A stretch of DNA of 11,597 bases from an uncultured Aquincola sp. (GCA_937883885.1 CAKZXL010000112.1:1-11597), one strand, 5' to 3'; shown: positions 1-8,820, numbered from the stretch's first letter. Program-made: numbers and translations. Notes: generated by a model from the letters alone, not told the origin.

Positions 1-128
1 AGGCGGCCGCGCGCGCGCCAGGGCAGCTCGGGGTGGTCTTCATCGGCATCGACATCGGCAATGGCGGGCGGGGGCAGCGCCTCGGCCACGTCGGCCAGCG
101 TGCTTGCATCCATGGCATGCGTCTTCAA
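1..128 (-). CDS. Partial CDS, hypothetical protein (N-terminal 42 codons)
   Basis: This is the beginning of a leftward gene cut off by the window edge. The visible N-terminus reads MKTHAMDASTLADVAE and continues through a proline/alanine stretch and an acidic patch (DVDADEDHPE) to LPWRARGR. Codons have the strong G/C third-position bias of the neighbouring genes, which supports real coding. I chose the TTG at 128 because a good Shine-Dalgarno (AGGAGA, 140-135) sits 6 bases upstream. The first in-frame ATG (113) is 21 bases from that site, too far for normal use. The acidic, low-complexity N-terminus gives no family assignment. It is divergent from paaI across a 178-bp control region, so it may share regulation with it, but nothing shows a phenylacetate role. 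I do not recognise the product. Confidence 0.6.
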   Translation of the reverse strand, partial: MKTHAMDASTLADVAEALPPPAIADVDADEDHPELPWRARGR

Positions 129-134
129 GCAGGT

Positions 135-140
135 TCTCCT
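135..140 (-). promoter_or_regulatory. Shine-Dalgarno of the leftward gene, supporting a TTG start
   Basis: On the minus strand AGGAGA lies 6 bases before the TTG at 128. This spacing selects the TTG over the downstream in-frame ATG at 113. Confidence 0.55.
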
Positions 141-186
141 CACAGGCGTCGCAGCGCCGCAGTGTCGCGGCAGGGGGGCGAGATTG

Positions 187-202
187 CGTCATGCATATGA
201 CG
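187..202. repeat. 16-bp inverted repeat in the divergent control region
   Basis: CGTCAT (187-192) and ATGACG (197-202) are perfect 6-bp inverted arms around a GCAT spacer. It lies in the 178-bp space between the leftward gene and paaI, in a small AT-richer patch of otherwise GC-rich DNA. It could be a regulator site for the leftward gene. It differs in sequence from the 277-290 palindrome, so a different protein would bind. Function is inference only. Confidence 0.35.
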
Positions 203-268
203 GACCGTGGCCCGCCGCCTCGGGTTTGTCCGCAGGGAATCGGGCTTCCGTGCGGCACCACCCCTCCC

Positions 269-274
269 TAAAAT
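269..274 (+). promoter_or_regulatory. Candidate -10 box of the paaI operon
   Basis: TAAAAT matches the sigma-70 -10 consensus at five of six positions and is one of very few AT-rich hexamers nearby. The matching -35 region (TTCCGT, 246-251, 17-bp spacer) is weak. Transcription would start near 281, inside the 277-290 palindrome, giving a leader of about 26 nt. A repressor on the palindrome would therefore block initiation directly. The weak -35 keeps confidence moderate. Confidence 0.4.
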
Positions 275-276
275 TC

Positions 277-290
277 ACCGACCGGTCGGT
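277..290. promoter_or_regulatory. Perfect 14-bp palindrome, probable PaaR (TetR) operator
   Basis: ACCGACCGGTCGGT is identical to its own reverse complement. It lies 17 bp before the paaI start and just after the candidate -10 box, a classical position for repression. Operators of this ACCGNNCGGT type are common for TetR-family regulators, and a TetR gene is third in the operon. The link between this site and that regulator is inference from position and symmetry. I saw no second copy in the window, so the whole operon could depend on this one site. Confidence 0.65.
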
Positions 291-306
291 ATATCAATTC
301 AAGCCC

Positions 307-777
307 ATGGCCCCAGCAACTACGTTCCCTTCATCGTCGGCCGCCGAGCGCAACGCGCAACAGACGGCCGAATTCGTGCGTGACGGGATGCTGCGCAACG
401 ACCGGGCCTCTCGTGCGCTGGGCATGGAGGTTACCGCGATCGGCCCGGGCACCGCCACGGTCACGATGACGGTGCGCGACGACATGTTGAACGGCCACGA
501 CATCTGCCATGGCGGGCTGATGACCACGCTGTGCGATTCAGCCTTTGCTTTCGCCTGCAACGCCTACAACGAACTCACGGTGGCCTCGGGCTTTGCCATC
601 GACATCGTGGCACCGGCGCGCCTGGGCGACGTGCTCACCGCCCGCTGCACCGAACAGGCCAAGGCCGGCCGCACCGGCGTGTACGACGTGGAGTTGAGCA
701 ACCAGCGCGGCGAGCGTCTGGCCCTGTTCCGTGGCCGCTCGTACACCGTGCGCGGCAAGCCGGCCGTGGCCGGCTGA
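307..777 (+). CDS. paaI: Hydroxyphenylacetyl-CoA thioesterase PaaI (hotdog fold)
   Basis: PaaI hydrolyses CoA esters of phenylacetate and its ring-hydroxylated derivatives, freeing CoA when the pathway stalls. The 156-residue product matches the length and line-up of the family (about 140 residues in E. coli). It has an N-terminal helix with NDRASRALGM (31-40), then VTMTV and MLNGHDICHGG (60-70) with the hotdog HGG motif, the expected catalytic Asp77 in LCDSAFAFACN, and C-terminal GVYDVEL and LALFRGRS strands. I chose ATG 307 because the product then fits the family. The reading frame stays open upstream to 61, but that extension would run through the operator and promoter. No Shine-Dalgarno precedes the start, so translation initiation may be weak or need a very short leader. 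It is the first gene of the operon, and paaK follows after 62 bp. Confidence 0.93.
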   Translation: MAPATTFPSSSAAERNAQQTAEFVRDGMLRNDRASRALGMEVTAIGPGTATVTMTVRDDMLNGHDICHGGLMTTLCDSAFAFACNAYNELTVASGFAIDIVAPARLGDVLTARCTEQAKAGRTGVYDVELSNQRGERLALFRGRSYTVRGKPAVAG

Positions 778-808
778 GGCCCGTCTTCCCGTTTCTTTGC
801 GCACAGTC

Positions 809-826
809 GGCCGCCGCGGCGCGGCC
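809..826 (+). other. GC hairpin immediately before the paaK ribosome site
   Basis: GGCCGC (809-814) can pair with GCGGCC (821-826) around a 6-nt loop. The stem ends one base before the paaK Shine-Dalgarno AGGAG (828-832). It could stabilise the paaK mRNA 5' side or modulate access to the ribosome site. In DNA this GC-rich it may also be chance. Confidence 0.3.
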
Positions 827-839
827 CAGGAGTTCAAGC

Positions 840-2153
<1,314 letters not shown>

Positions 2154-2156
2154 CCG

Positions 2157-2810
2157 ATGGCCCGCACCCGAGCCGCCACCTACGACGACCAGCGCGAGCA
2201 CATCCTGGCGCAGGCGGCGGCCTTGTTCGCGCACCAGGGCTACCCGGGCACCAGCATGAACCAGGTGGCTGCGGCCTGCGGCGTGTCCAAGGCCACGCTG
2301 TACCACTACATGCGCGACAAGTCCGAGCTGCTGGCGCAGATCGCGCAGGGCCACGTCGGCCGGCTGGAGGCGCTGGTGGCCGAGGTGGGCGCGATGGCGC
2401 TGCCGGCCGAGCAGCGGCTGCGCCTGCTGATCAGCCGCTTCGTGCAGGAGTACGCCAGCGCCCAGAACCAGCACCGGGTGCTGACCGAGGACGTGAAGTT
2501 CCTCGACCCCGAGGCGCACCAGCAGGTGCTGGACGGCCAGCGCCGCGTGGTGCAGGCCTTTGCCCGCACGCTGGTGGAGGTGCGGCCGGCCCTGGCCCAA
2601 CAGCAGCTGGACAAGCCGCTGACCATGCTGCTGTTCGGCATGATCAACTGGATGTTCACCTGGCTCAAGCCCGACGGCGTGCTCAACCACGAGGCCATGG
2701 CCCCGCTGGTGGCCGACCTGTTCTTCGGTGGCCTGCATGCGGTCCATGCACCGCAGCCAGCGCCACGTGTTCCGCGTTCCACCATCCATCCCAAGGAGAC
2801 AGCACGATGA
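2157..2810 (+). CDS. paaR: TetR-family regulator, PaaR type
   Basis: This is a probable repressor of the operon in which it sits. The 217-residue protein has the TetR N-terminal DNA-binding domain: helices from about 12 to 60, with the helix-turn-helix VAAACGVSKATLYHYMRDK at 37-55. A helical ligand-binding and dimerisation domain follows, including an aromatic segment FGMINWMFTWLKP. TetR-type PaaR proteins in other bacteria are released from DNA by phenylacetyl-CoA, the product of the adjacent PaaK. Ligand identity here is inferred from context. Translation begins 3 bp after the paaK stop with no clear Shine-Dalgarno, suggesting coupling to paaK. The last roughly 20 residues look poorly conserved and encode the ribosome site of the next gene. 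The stop overlaps the next start as ATGA. A regulator inside its own target operon implies autoregulation. Confidence 0.88.
   Translation: MARTRAATYDDQREHILAQAAALFAHQGYPGTSMNQVAAACGVSKATLYHYMRDKSELLAQIAQGHVGRLEALVAEVGAMALPAEQRLRLLISRFVQEYASAQNQHRVLTEDVKFLDPEAHQQVLDGQRRVVQAFARTLVEVRPALAQQQLDKPLTMLLFGMINWMFTWLKPDGVLNHEAMAPLVADLFFGGLHAVHAPQPAPRVPRSTIHPKETAR
2793..2798 (+). promoter_or_regulatory. Shine-Dalgarno of the binding protein, inside the paaR 3' end
   Basis: AAGGAG lies 8 bases before the ATG at 2807 and within the final codons of paaR. It is one of the strongest ribosome sites in the operon, consistent with the high protein level a periplasmic binding protein needs. Confidence 0.7.
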
Positions 2811-3961
2811 AGTATTTCAAGCACACGCTCGTGGCCGGCGCGCTGGCCCTGGCCGGCCTGGCCGCGCAGGCCGACATCACCGTCGGCGTCACCGTCTCGG
2901 CCACCGGGCCGGCCGCTTCGCTGGGCATCCCCGAGAAGAACACCATCGAGCTGATGCCCAAGCAGATCGGCAACCAGAAGGTGACCTACATCGTGCTGGA
3001 CGATGCCTCGGACACCACCACCGCCGTGACCAATGCGCGCAAGCTGATCACCGAGCACAAGGTGGACGTGCTGCTGGGCTCCACCGTCACGCCCAACTCG
3101 CTGGCGATGATCGACGTGGCCGCCGAGAGCAGCACGCCGATGATCTCGATGGCGGCCTCGGCCCGCATCGTCGAGCCGCTGAGCGACCCCAAGCGCAAGT
3201 GGGTGTTCAAGACCCCGCAGAACGACATCATGATGGCCGTGGCCATCGCCCAGCACATGGCGGCCAACGGCGTGAAGTCGGTCGGCTTCATCGGCTTTGC
3301 CGATGCCTACGGCGAAGGCTGGTTGCAGGAGTTCCAGAAGGCCGCGGGCATCAAGCAGCTGAACCTGGTGGCCACCGAGCGCTACAACCGCAGCGACACC
3401 TCGGTCACCGGCCAGGTGCTCAAGCTGGTGTCGGCGCGTCCTGACGCCATCCTGATCGCCGGCTCGGGCACGCCCGCCGCGCTGCCGCAGAAGGCACTGA
3501 AGGAGCGCGGCTTCGCCGGCAAGATCTACCAGACCCATGGCGTGGCCAACAACGACTTCCTGCGCGTGGGCGGCAAGGACGTGGAAGGCACGCTGCTGCC
3601 CGCCGGCCCGATGCTGGTGGCTTCGCAGCTGCCGGCCGGCCACCCGGTCAAGAAGAGCGCCACCGACTACGTCACCGCCTACGAGGCCAAGTTCGGCAAG
3701 GGCTCGGTGTCCACCTTCGGCGGCCACGCCTGGGACGCCGGCCTGCTGATGCAGGCCGCCGCCACCGAGGCGCTGAAGAAGGCCCAACCCGGCACGCCGG
3801 CCTTCCGCGCCGCGCTGCGCGACGCGCTGGAACAGGTGAAGGACCTGCCCGGCGCCCACGGCGTGTTCAACATGTCGCCCACCGACCATGCGGGCCTGGA
3901 CCAGCGTGGCCGTGTGATGGTCACGATCAGCAACGGCACGTGGAAGTTCTTGAGCGAGTGA
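2807..3961 (+). CDS. Periplasmic substrate-binding protein, branched-chain amino acid/aromatic acid ABC family
   Basis: This is the extracytoplasmic receptor of the ABC importer encoded by the next three genes. The 384-residue product starts with a Sec signal peptide: MKYFKH, a hydrophobic core, and a likely cleavage after AQA (residue 22). The mature part has the type I periplasmic-binding fold of the LivK kind, opening DITVGVTVSATGPAASLG, with LLGSTVTPNSLAM and a SVGFIGFADAYGEGW segment in the second lobe. There is no lipobox cysteine, so it should be soluble. The start overlaps the paaR stop (ATGA) and has its own strong ribosome site. Members of this family bind amino acids, amides, urea or aromatic acids. 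Its place in a paa operon argues for phenylacetate or a related aryl acid, but the ligand cannot be read from the sequence. Confidence 0.88.
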   Translation: MKYFKHTLVAGALALAGLAAQADITVGVTVSATGPAASLGIPEKNTIELMPKQIGNQKVTYIVLDDASDTTTAVTNARKLITEHKVDVLLGSTVTPNSLAMIDVAAESSTPMISMAASARIVEPLSDPKRKWVFKTPQNDIMMAVAIAQHMAANGVKSVGFIGFADAYGEGWLQEFQKAAGIKQLNLVATERYNRSDTSVTGQVLKLVSARPDAILIAGSGTPAALPQKALKERGFAGKIYQTHGVANNDFLRVGGKDVEGTLLPAGPMLVASQLPAGHPVKKSATDYVTAYEAKFGKGSVSTFGGHAWDAGLLMQAAATEALKKAQPGTPAFRAALRDALEQVKDLPGAHGVFNMSPTDHAGLDQRGRVMVTISNGTWKFLSE

Positions 3962-3969
3962 TCTGACCC

Positions 3970-4998
3970 ATGGACTTCCAGATTGCCCTGATGCTGGGCC
4001 AGGACGGCATCGTCAACGGTGCCATCTACGGGTTGTTGGCCTTGACGCTGGTGCTCGTGTTTTCGGTCACCCGCGTGATCTTCATCCCTCAGGGCGAGCT
4101 GGTGGCCTTTGGTGCGCTGTCGATGGCCGCGCTGCAGCTGGGCAAGACACCGCCCACGCTGTGGCTGGGCGTCGGCCTGGGGCTGGCGATGCTGGCCATG
4201 GAAGGCTGGCGCGCCGCCCGCGGCCGGCCGGTGGAGTGGGGCAGCACGCTGCTGTGGGCGGTGGTGCTGCCCGGCATCGCCGCGGTGTGGTCGCTGCTGG
4301 CCCGGCCCACGGGCCTGGCTGCGCAAACCGTGCTCACGCTGCTCATCGTCACGCCGCTGGGCCCCTTGCTGTACCGCACCGCCTACCGGCCGCTGGCCAA
4401 TGCCACGGTGCTGATGCTGCTCATCGTCTCGGTGGCGCTGCACGGTGTGCTGGTGGGCCTGGGCCTGCTGTTCTTCGGCGCTGAAGGTTCACGCACGCCG
4501 GCCTTCTCCGAGCTGCGCTTGGACCTCGGCGGCATTCCGCTCACCGGCCAGTCGCTGGTGGTGGTGGGCGTGGCCGCGCTGCTGATGCTGGGCATGTACC
4601 TGTTCTTCGAGCGCAGCATCGTCGGCAAGGCGCTGCGTGCCACCGCCATCAATCGCACCGGCGCGCGGCTGATGGGCATTCCCACCGAGCTGGCGGGCGA
4701 CTTCAGCTTCGCGCTGGCGGCGCTCATCGGCGCCATCTCGGGCCTGCTCATCGCGCCGATCACCACCGTGTACTACGACACCGGCTTCTTGATCGGCCTC
4801 AAGGGCTTCGTGGCCGCCATCATCGGCGCGCTGGCCAGCTATCCGCTGGCGGTGGTGGGGGCACTGCTGGTGGGCTTGCTGGAGGCCTTCTCGTCGTTCT
4901 GGGCGAGTGCTTTCAAGGAGGTCATCGTCTTCACGCTGATCATTCCGGTGCTGTGGTGGCGTTCGCTGCGCACGCGCCATGTCGAGGAGGACGAGTGA
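3970..4998 (+). CDS. livH: LivH-type ABC permease, inner membrane
   Basis: This is one half of the membrane channel of the importer. The 342-residue protein is nearly all hydrophobic helices. It has the LivH-style N-terminus [18 protein letters not shown] (17-34), [19 protein letters not shown] (139-157), and the cytoplasmic coupling loop [19 protein letters not shown] (219-237), which meets the ATPase. It is longer than the usual 290-310 residues. The conserved YRPL segment appears at about 139, where about 75-80 is usual, because of an inserted hydrophobic stretch (roughly 63-112) that could add two membrane helices. The gene starts 8 bp after the binding protein, without an obvious Shine-Dalgarno. 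Its stop overlaps the next start by one base. The liv symbol marks the family, not leucine as substrate. Confidence 0.88.
   Translation: MDFQIALMLGQDGIVNGAIYGLLALTLVLVFSVTRVIFIPQGELVAFGALSMAALQLGKTPPTLWLGVGLGLAMLAMEGWRAARGRPVEWGSTLLWAVVLPGIAAVWSLLARPTGLAAQTVLTLLIVTPLGPLLYRTAYRPLANATVLMLLIVSVALHGVLVGLGLLFFGAEGSRTPAFSELRLDLGGIPLTGQSLVVVGVAALLMLGMYLFFERSIVGKALRATAINRTGARLMGIPTELAGDFSFALAALIGAISGLLIAPITTVYYDTGFLIGLKGFVAAIIGALASYPLAVVGALLVGLLEAFSSFWASAFKEVIVFTLIIPVLWWRSLRTRHVEEDE
4984..4990 (+). promoter_or_regulatory. Shine-Dalgarno deciding the start of the LivM-LivG fusion
   Basis: GAGGAGG, 7 bases before the ATG at 4998, is a near-ideal ribosome site. It fixes the start there and not at an earlier in-frame codon (4953) inside livH. 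Confidence 0.75.
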
Positions 4999-6842
4999 TG
5001 CGTCGCCTGTTGCCGCTCGTGTTCGTGGGGCTGCTGGCGCTGGGGCTGGCACTGCTGCCCGAGTTCCAGGTCACCCTGGTCAACAACATCGGCCTCTATG
5101 CACTGGTGGCCATCGGCCTGGTGATGATGACCGGTGTGGCCGGCATGACCTCCTTTGGCCAGGCTGCCTTCGTGGGCCTGGCGGCTTATGCCACCGGCTG
5201 GCTGGGCACGGCCGGCGCGCAGCTGCTGGGCCTGGCCGGCTCGCCGCTGCTGCCCTGGCTGGGCCTGCTGCTGGGCCTGGCCGTGGCCGGCGGCGTGGCC
5301 TGGGTGCTGGGCGCGGTCACGCTGCGCCTGTCGGGCCACTACCTGCCGCTGGGCACCATCGCCTGGGGCCTGAGCCTGTACTTCCTGTTCGGCAACCTCG
5401 AGTTCCTGGGCGGCCACACCGGCATGGGCGGCATCCCGCCGATCGAGCTGGGCTCGCTGTCGCTGGTCACGCCCCGCCCGCTGGGCGTGCTCATCTGGGC
5501 CGTGGTGCTGCTGGCGCTGTGGGCGCTGTCCAACCTGCTGGACAGCCGTGAGGGCCGCGCCATCCGCTCGCTCAAGAGCGGCCGGGTGATGGCCGAGTCG
5601 ATGGGCATCGACACCGGCCGCTACCGCCTGCAGGTGTTCGTGCTGGCGGCGCTGCTGGCGGCGCTGTCGGGCTGGCTGTATGCGCACCAGCAGCGCTTCA
5701 TCAATCCCACGCCGTTCAACCTCCACATCGGCATCGAGTACCTGTTCATGGCCGTGGTCGGCGGCGCCGGCCACCTGTGGGGCGCGGTGCTGGGCGCGGC
5801 CCTCATCACGCTGATGAAGGAACAGCTGCAGGACTGGCTGCCCCGCCTGCTGGGCGCCAGCGGCCAGTTCGAGGTGGTGGTGTTCGGCCTGCTGATGCTG
5901 CTGGTGCTGCAGCGTTATGCCGACGGCCTGTGGCCCACGCTGTCGTCGCTCGCGGCGCGGCTGCTGCCAGGTTTGAAGGCGCAACCGGCCGCGGTCACCG
6001 GCCCAGATGCCGCGGCGCTGCCGCAGCCCGCGTTGCCGCCGCGCGGCACGACGCTGCTGGCCGCGCGTGAAGTCACCAAGCGCTTCGGCGGGCTGGTGGC
6101 CAACCACAAGGTGGCGCTGGACGTGCGCGCGGGCGAGGTGCATGCGCTCATCGGCCCCAACGGCGCGGGCAAGAGCACCTTCTTCAACATGATCTCGGGC
6201 GTGGACGATCCCACCGAAGGCGAGGTGCGGCTGATGGACATGCCGATGGTGGGCCAGCCTTCGCGCGCCTTCGCCGCCCGTGGCATGGGCCGCACCTTCC
6301 AGCATGTGCGCCTGCTGAAGGAACGCAGCGTGCTGGACAACGTGGCCCTGGGCGCCCACCGCCGGGGCCGCAAGGGCTGGTTCGCGGCCATGCTGCGGCT
6401 GGACCGCGCCGAAGAAGCCGCGCTGCTGGCCGAGGCGCGCCGCCAGATCGAGCGTTGCGGCCTGGGCGCCTACATGAACGACGCCGCCGGCTCGCTGCCG
6501 CTGGGCGCGCAGCGCATCGTCGAGATCGCCCGCGCGCTGGCCGGCGCGCCCTGCGTGCTGCTGCTGGACGAGCCCGCCGCCGGGCTGCGCCACAAGGAAA
6601 AGCACCAGCTGGCCGAACTGCTGTCGCAGCTGCGGCAGGAAGGGCTGTGCATCCTGATCGTCGAACATGACATGGAGTTCGTGATGAACCTGGCCGACCG
6701 CATCACCGTGCTCGACTTCGGGCAGGTGATCTCCCATGGCACGCCCGCGCAGGTGCAGCGCGACCCCAAGGTGCTGGAGGCCTACCTGGGCGGCGCCGAC
6801 GACCTGGCCGGCGCTGCGCTGGCCGAGAAGGCGGCGGCATGA
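4998..6842 (+). CDS. LivM-LivG fusion: ABC permease joined to ATP-binding domain
   Basis: One 614-residue polypeptide carries two normally separate subunits. Residues 1-310 are a LivM-type permease with multiple membrane helices, including the family segment [15 protein letters not shown] (111-125) and the coupling loop near [21 protein letters not shown] Pro/Ala linker (about 325-352) follows, then a LivG-type ATPase (about 353-614): Walker [10 protein letters not shown] (386-394), Q-loop Q435, signature region SLPLGAQ (499-505), Walker B VLLLDE (520-525), H-loop H557 and the LivG-like C-terminal EAYLG. The signature is unusual: LPLGAQ stands where LivG normally has LSYGQQ, so the conserved Ser is Pro501. 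Arg531 replaces the usual Asn in EPAAGLN. No stop or frame change interrupts the junction, so this is a real fusion and not a sequencing join. livF overlaps its stop as ATGA. Confidence 0.9.
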   Translation: MRRLLPLVFVGLLALGLALLPEFQVTLVNNIGLYALVAIGLVMMTGVAGMTSFGQAAFVGLAAYATGWLGTAGAQLLGLAGSPLLPWLGLLLGLAVAGGVAWVLGAVTLRLSGHYLPLGTIAWGLSLYFLFGNLEFLGGHTGMGGIPPIELGSLSLVTPRPLGVLIWAVVLLALWALSNLLDSREGRAIRSLKSGRVMAESMGIDTGRYRLQVFVLAALLAALSGWLYAHQQRFINPTPFNLHIGIEYLFMAVVGGAGHLWGAVLGAALITLMKEQLQDWLPRLLGASGQFEVVVFGLLMLLVLQRYADGLWPTLSSLAARLLPGLKAQPAAVTGPDAAALPQPALPPRGTTLLAAREVTKRFGGLVANHKVALDVRAGEVHALIGPNGAGKSTFFNMISGVDDPTEGEVRLMDMPMVGQPSRAFAARGMGRTFQHVRLLKERSVLDNVALGAHRRGRKGWFAAMLRLDRAEEAALLAEARRQIERCGLGAYMNDAAGSLPLGAQRIVEIARALAGAPCVLLLDEPAAGLRHKEKHQLAELLSQLRQEGLCILIVEHDMEFVMNLADRITVLDFGQVISHGTPAQVQRDPKVLEAYLGGADDLAGAALAEKAAA

Positions 6843-7582
6843 GCGAACCCTTGCTGAAACTGCGCGACTTCTGCGTCTCCTACGGCCCCGTGGAGGCGCT
6901 GCACCAGGTCAACCTGGACGTGCGCGAAGGCGAGATCGTCACCGTCATCGGCCCCAACGGCGCGGGCAAGACCACGCTGCTCAGCGCGGCCATGGGCCTG
7001 CTGCCTTCGCAAGGGCAGCTGCAGTTCAACGGCCAGCCCATCCAGCGCCCCACGGTGGAAGCCATGGTGGCCCGCGGCGTGGGCCTGGTGCCCGAAAAGC
7101 GCGAGCTGTTCGGCGAGATGAGCGTGGAAGACAACCTGCTGCTGGGTGGCTTTGCCCAGTGGCGCCGCGGCCAGCGCGACCAGGCCGCACGCATGCAGGA
7201 GGTGTTCGAGATCTTCCCGCGGCTGAAGGAACGCCGCGCCCAGCTGGCGGCCACGCTGTCGGGCGGTGAGCGGCAGATGCTGGCCATCGGCCGCGCGCTG
7301 ATGGCCCGGCCCAAGCTGCTGATGCTGGACGAGCCTTCGCTGGGCCTGGCGCCGCTGATCGTGCGCGAGGTGCTGCTGGTGGTGGCGCGGCTGCGCACCC
7401 TGGGCGTCTCGGTGCTGCTGGTGGAGCAGAACGCCCGCGCCGCGCTGCAGGTGGCCGATCGTGCCTATGTGCTGGAGATGGGCGCCGTGGCCATCGAAGG
7501 CGAGGCCCGCACGCTGGCCCACGACCCGCGCATCGTCGAGGCCTACCTGGGCCTGGGCGGTGCGGCTCGCGCCGCAGCCTGA
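6839..7582 (+). CDS. livF: LivF-type ABC transporter ATP-binding protein
   Basis: This is the second ATPase of the importer, expected to pair with the LivG domain of the fusion. The 247 residues contain Walker [10 protein letters not shown] (38-46), a Q-loop region [13 protein letters not shown] (84-96), the canonical signature LSGGERQM (140-147), Walker B LLMLDE (160-165), and VEQN (195-198). Gln197 takes the H-loop position, as is normal for LivF. The C-terminal EAYLGLGG is also typical. A weak ribosome site (GAGAAGG, 6825-6831) and a 4-bp ATGA overlap with the fusion gene indicate translational coupling and equal amounts. It is the last gene of the tight run. The next gene begins 44 bp later without a clear terminator between. 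Confidence 0.93.
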   Translation: MSEPLLKLRDFCVSYGPVEALHQVNLDVREGEIVTVIGPNGAGKTTLLSAAMGLLPSQGQLQFNGQPIQRPTVEAMVARGVGLVPEKRELFGEMSVEDNLLLGGFAQWRRGQRDQAARMQEVFEIFPRLKERRAQLAATLSGGERQMLAIGRALMARPKLLMLDEPSLGLAPLIVREVLLVVARLRTLGVSVLLVEQNARAALQVADRAYVLEMGAVAIEGEARTLAHDPRIVEAYLGLGGAARAAA

Positions 7583-7626
7583 CTCACAGTGGGCTGGCTA
7601 TTGCCGGCTTGCCCGATGATGTGGCG

Positions 7627-8748
7627 ATGAATGACATCGAACAGGTAGGCGCCGTGGTCATCGGCGCCGGCGTGGTGGGCCTGGCGGCCGCGCGCGCACT
7701 GGCCCGCGCGGGGCATGAAGTAGTGGTGCTGGAAGCACTGGACGCCATCGGCACCGTCACCAGCGCCCGCAACAGCGAAGTGATCCATGCCGGGCTGTAC
7801 TACCCGCCGGGCTCGCTCAAGGCGCAGTGGTGTGTGCAAGGGCGCGAGCGGCTCTACGCCTACTGTGCCGAGCGTGGCATTGCCCACCGCCGCTGCGGCA
7901 AGCTGGTGGTGGCCACCCAGCCCGGGCAGGAAGACTACCTGCACAAGCTGCTGAGCCAGGCCCAGGCCAATGGCGTGGACGATGCCGTGCTGGTCAGCGG
8001 CGCGGCCGCCCGCGCGATGGAGCCGGCGCTGCAGGCCACGGCCGCCTTGCATTCACCGTCCACCGGCATCGTCGACAGCCATGGCTTGATGCTGGCCCTG
8101 CGCGGCGAGGCCGAGGACCATGGCGCGATGCTGGCCTTCCACAGCCCGGTGCTCGCTGGCCGCATCACGCCGCAAGGCATCGAGCTGGACGTGGGCGGCG
8201 AGCAGCCGATGCGCTTGCGGGCCCGTGTGGTGGTCAACAGCGCCGGCCTGGCCGCACCTGCGGTGGCCGCGCGCATCGAGGGGCTGGACCCGGCTCGGTT
8301 GCCGCCGGCCCATTACTGCAAGGGCAGCTACTTCTCGCTGGCCGGCGCGGCGCCGTTCTCGCGCCTGATCTACCCGGTGCCCGAAGCCGCCGGCCTGGGC
8401 GTGCACCTGACGCTGGACCTGGGCGGACAGGCCCGCTTCGGCCCCGACACCGAATGGCTGCCCGACGATGCGCCGATCGACTACCGCGTCGACCCCCGCC
8501 GCAGCGACGGCTTTTATGCCGAGATCCGCCGCTACTGGCCGGCCCTGCCCGACGGCGCGCTGCAGCCGGCCTACAGCGGCGTGCGGCCCAAGATCCAGGC
8601 TGCTGGCGAGCCGGCCCACGACTTCATGCTGCAGGGCCCGGCGCAGCATGGCGTGCCGGGGCTGGTGAACCTCTTCGGCATCGAATCGCCGGGGCTCACC
8701 TCGGCGGTGGTGATCGGCGAGGCGGTGCAACAAGCGGTGGCCGATTGA
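7627..8748 (+). CDS. FAD-dependent oxidoreductase, L-2-hydroxyglutarate dehydrogenase-like
   Basis: This is a flavin oxidoreductase of the DAO fold, 373 residues. The N-terminal dinucleotide-binding unit has GAGVVG (13-18) and the acidic end of the second strand at Glu36. The run [20 protein letters not shown] (46-65), GKLVVAT (91-97), GIVDSHGLM (147-155), NSAGL (204-208) and the C-terminal [11 protein letters not shown] (350-360) are hallmarks of the L-2-hydroxyglutarate dehydrogenase/LhgO-like group. The group oxidises 2-hydroxy acids and passes electrons to quinones or oxygen, but many bacterial members have no assigned substrate. I take ATG 7627 because the protein then starts a normal distance before GAGVVG. 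An in-frame TTG at 7609 is possible, and neither has a good ribosome site. It may be read through from livF (44-bp gap), but a role in phenylacetate use is not evident. Confidence 0.85.
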   Translation: MNDIEQVGAVVIGAGVVGLAAARALARAGHEVVVLEALDAIGTVTSARNSEVIHAGLYYPPGSLKAQWCVQGRERLYAYCAERGIAHRRCGKLVVATQPGQEDYLHKLLSQAQANGVDDAVLVSGAAARAMEPALQATAALHSPSTGIVDSHGLMLALRGEAEDHGAMLAFHSPVLAGRITPQGIELDVGGEQPMRLRARVVVNSAGLAAPAVAARIEGLDPARLPPAHYCKGSYFSLAGAAPFSRLIYPVPEAAGLGVHLTLDLGGQARFGPDTEWLPDDAPIDYRVDPRRSDGFYAEIRRYWPALPDGALQPAYSGVRPKIQAAGEPAHDFMLQGPAQHGVPGLVNLFGIESPGLTSAVVIGEAVQQAVAD

Positions 8749-8763
8749 AGGGTTTTCGCTGAG

Positions 8764-8784
8764 GCTGGCCCATGCGGGGCCGGC
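8764..8784 (+). terminator. GC hairpin after the FAD oxidoreductase, possible terminator
   Basis: GCTGGCCC (8764-8771) pairs with GGGCCGGC (8777-8784), with one T-G wobble, around a 5-nt loop. It begins 15 bp after the oxidoreductase stop, where a transcript end would be expected. No T-run follows, so it is not a textbook intrinsic terminator. It could act as an RNA 3' stabiliser or pause site. Confidence 0.35.
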
Positions 8785-8820
8785 ATAACGTGGGGGCGTA
8801 CCGATCCCCACCTCAGCCGC

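Noticed and set aside
61..306. Upstream extension of the paaI reading frame to an ATG at 61
   Set aside because: It would run through the promoter-like box and the palindrome, gives non-conserved sequence, and makes PaaI far longer than its family.
531..839. Upstream extension of the paaK reading frame into paaI
   Set aside because: The sequence is an out-of-frame shadow of paaI. The start at 840 has a ribosome site and gives the exact family length of 437 residues.
2306..3889. Long minus-strand open frame opposite paaR and the binding protein
   Set aside because: Antisense shadow. The plus strand encodes a signal-peptide-bearing binding protein with a strong ribosome site.
5950..6060. Possibility that the LivM-LivG fusion is a sequencing error joining two genes
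   Set aside because: The frame is continuous with normal codon bias through the linker, and neither a ribosome site nor a credible ATG start is visible for a separate LivG around 6040-6060. This was judged by eye only.
4839..6737. Long minus-strand open frame opposite the LivM-LivG fusion
   Set aside because: Same antisense effect: a low-complexity Gln/His/Arg product against a plus-strand protein with all ABC motifs.
8791..8810. Second hairpin TGGGG/CCCCA before the helical protein
   Set aside because: Only 5 bp with an 8-nt loop, too weak in GC-rich DNA to call.
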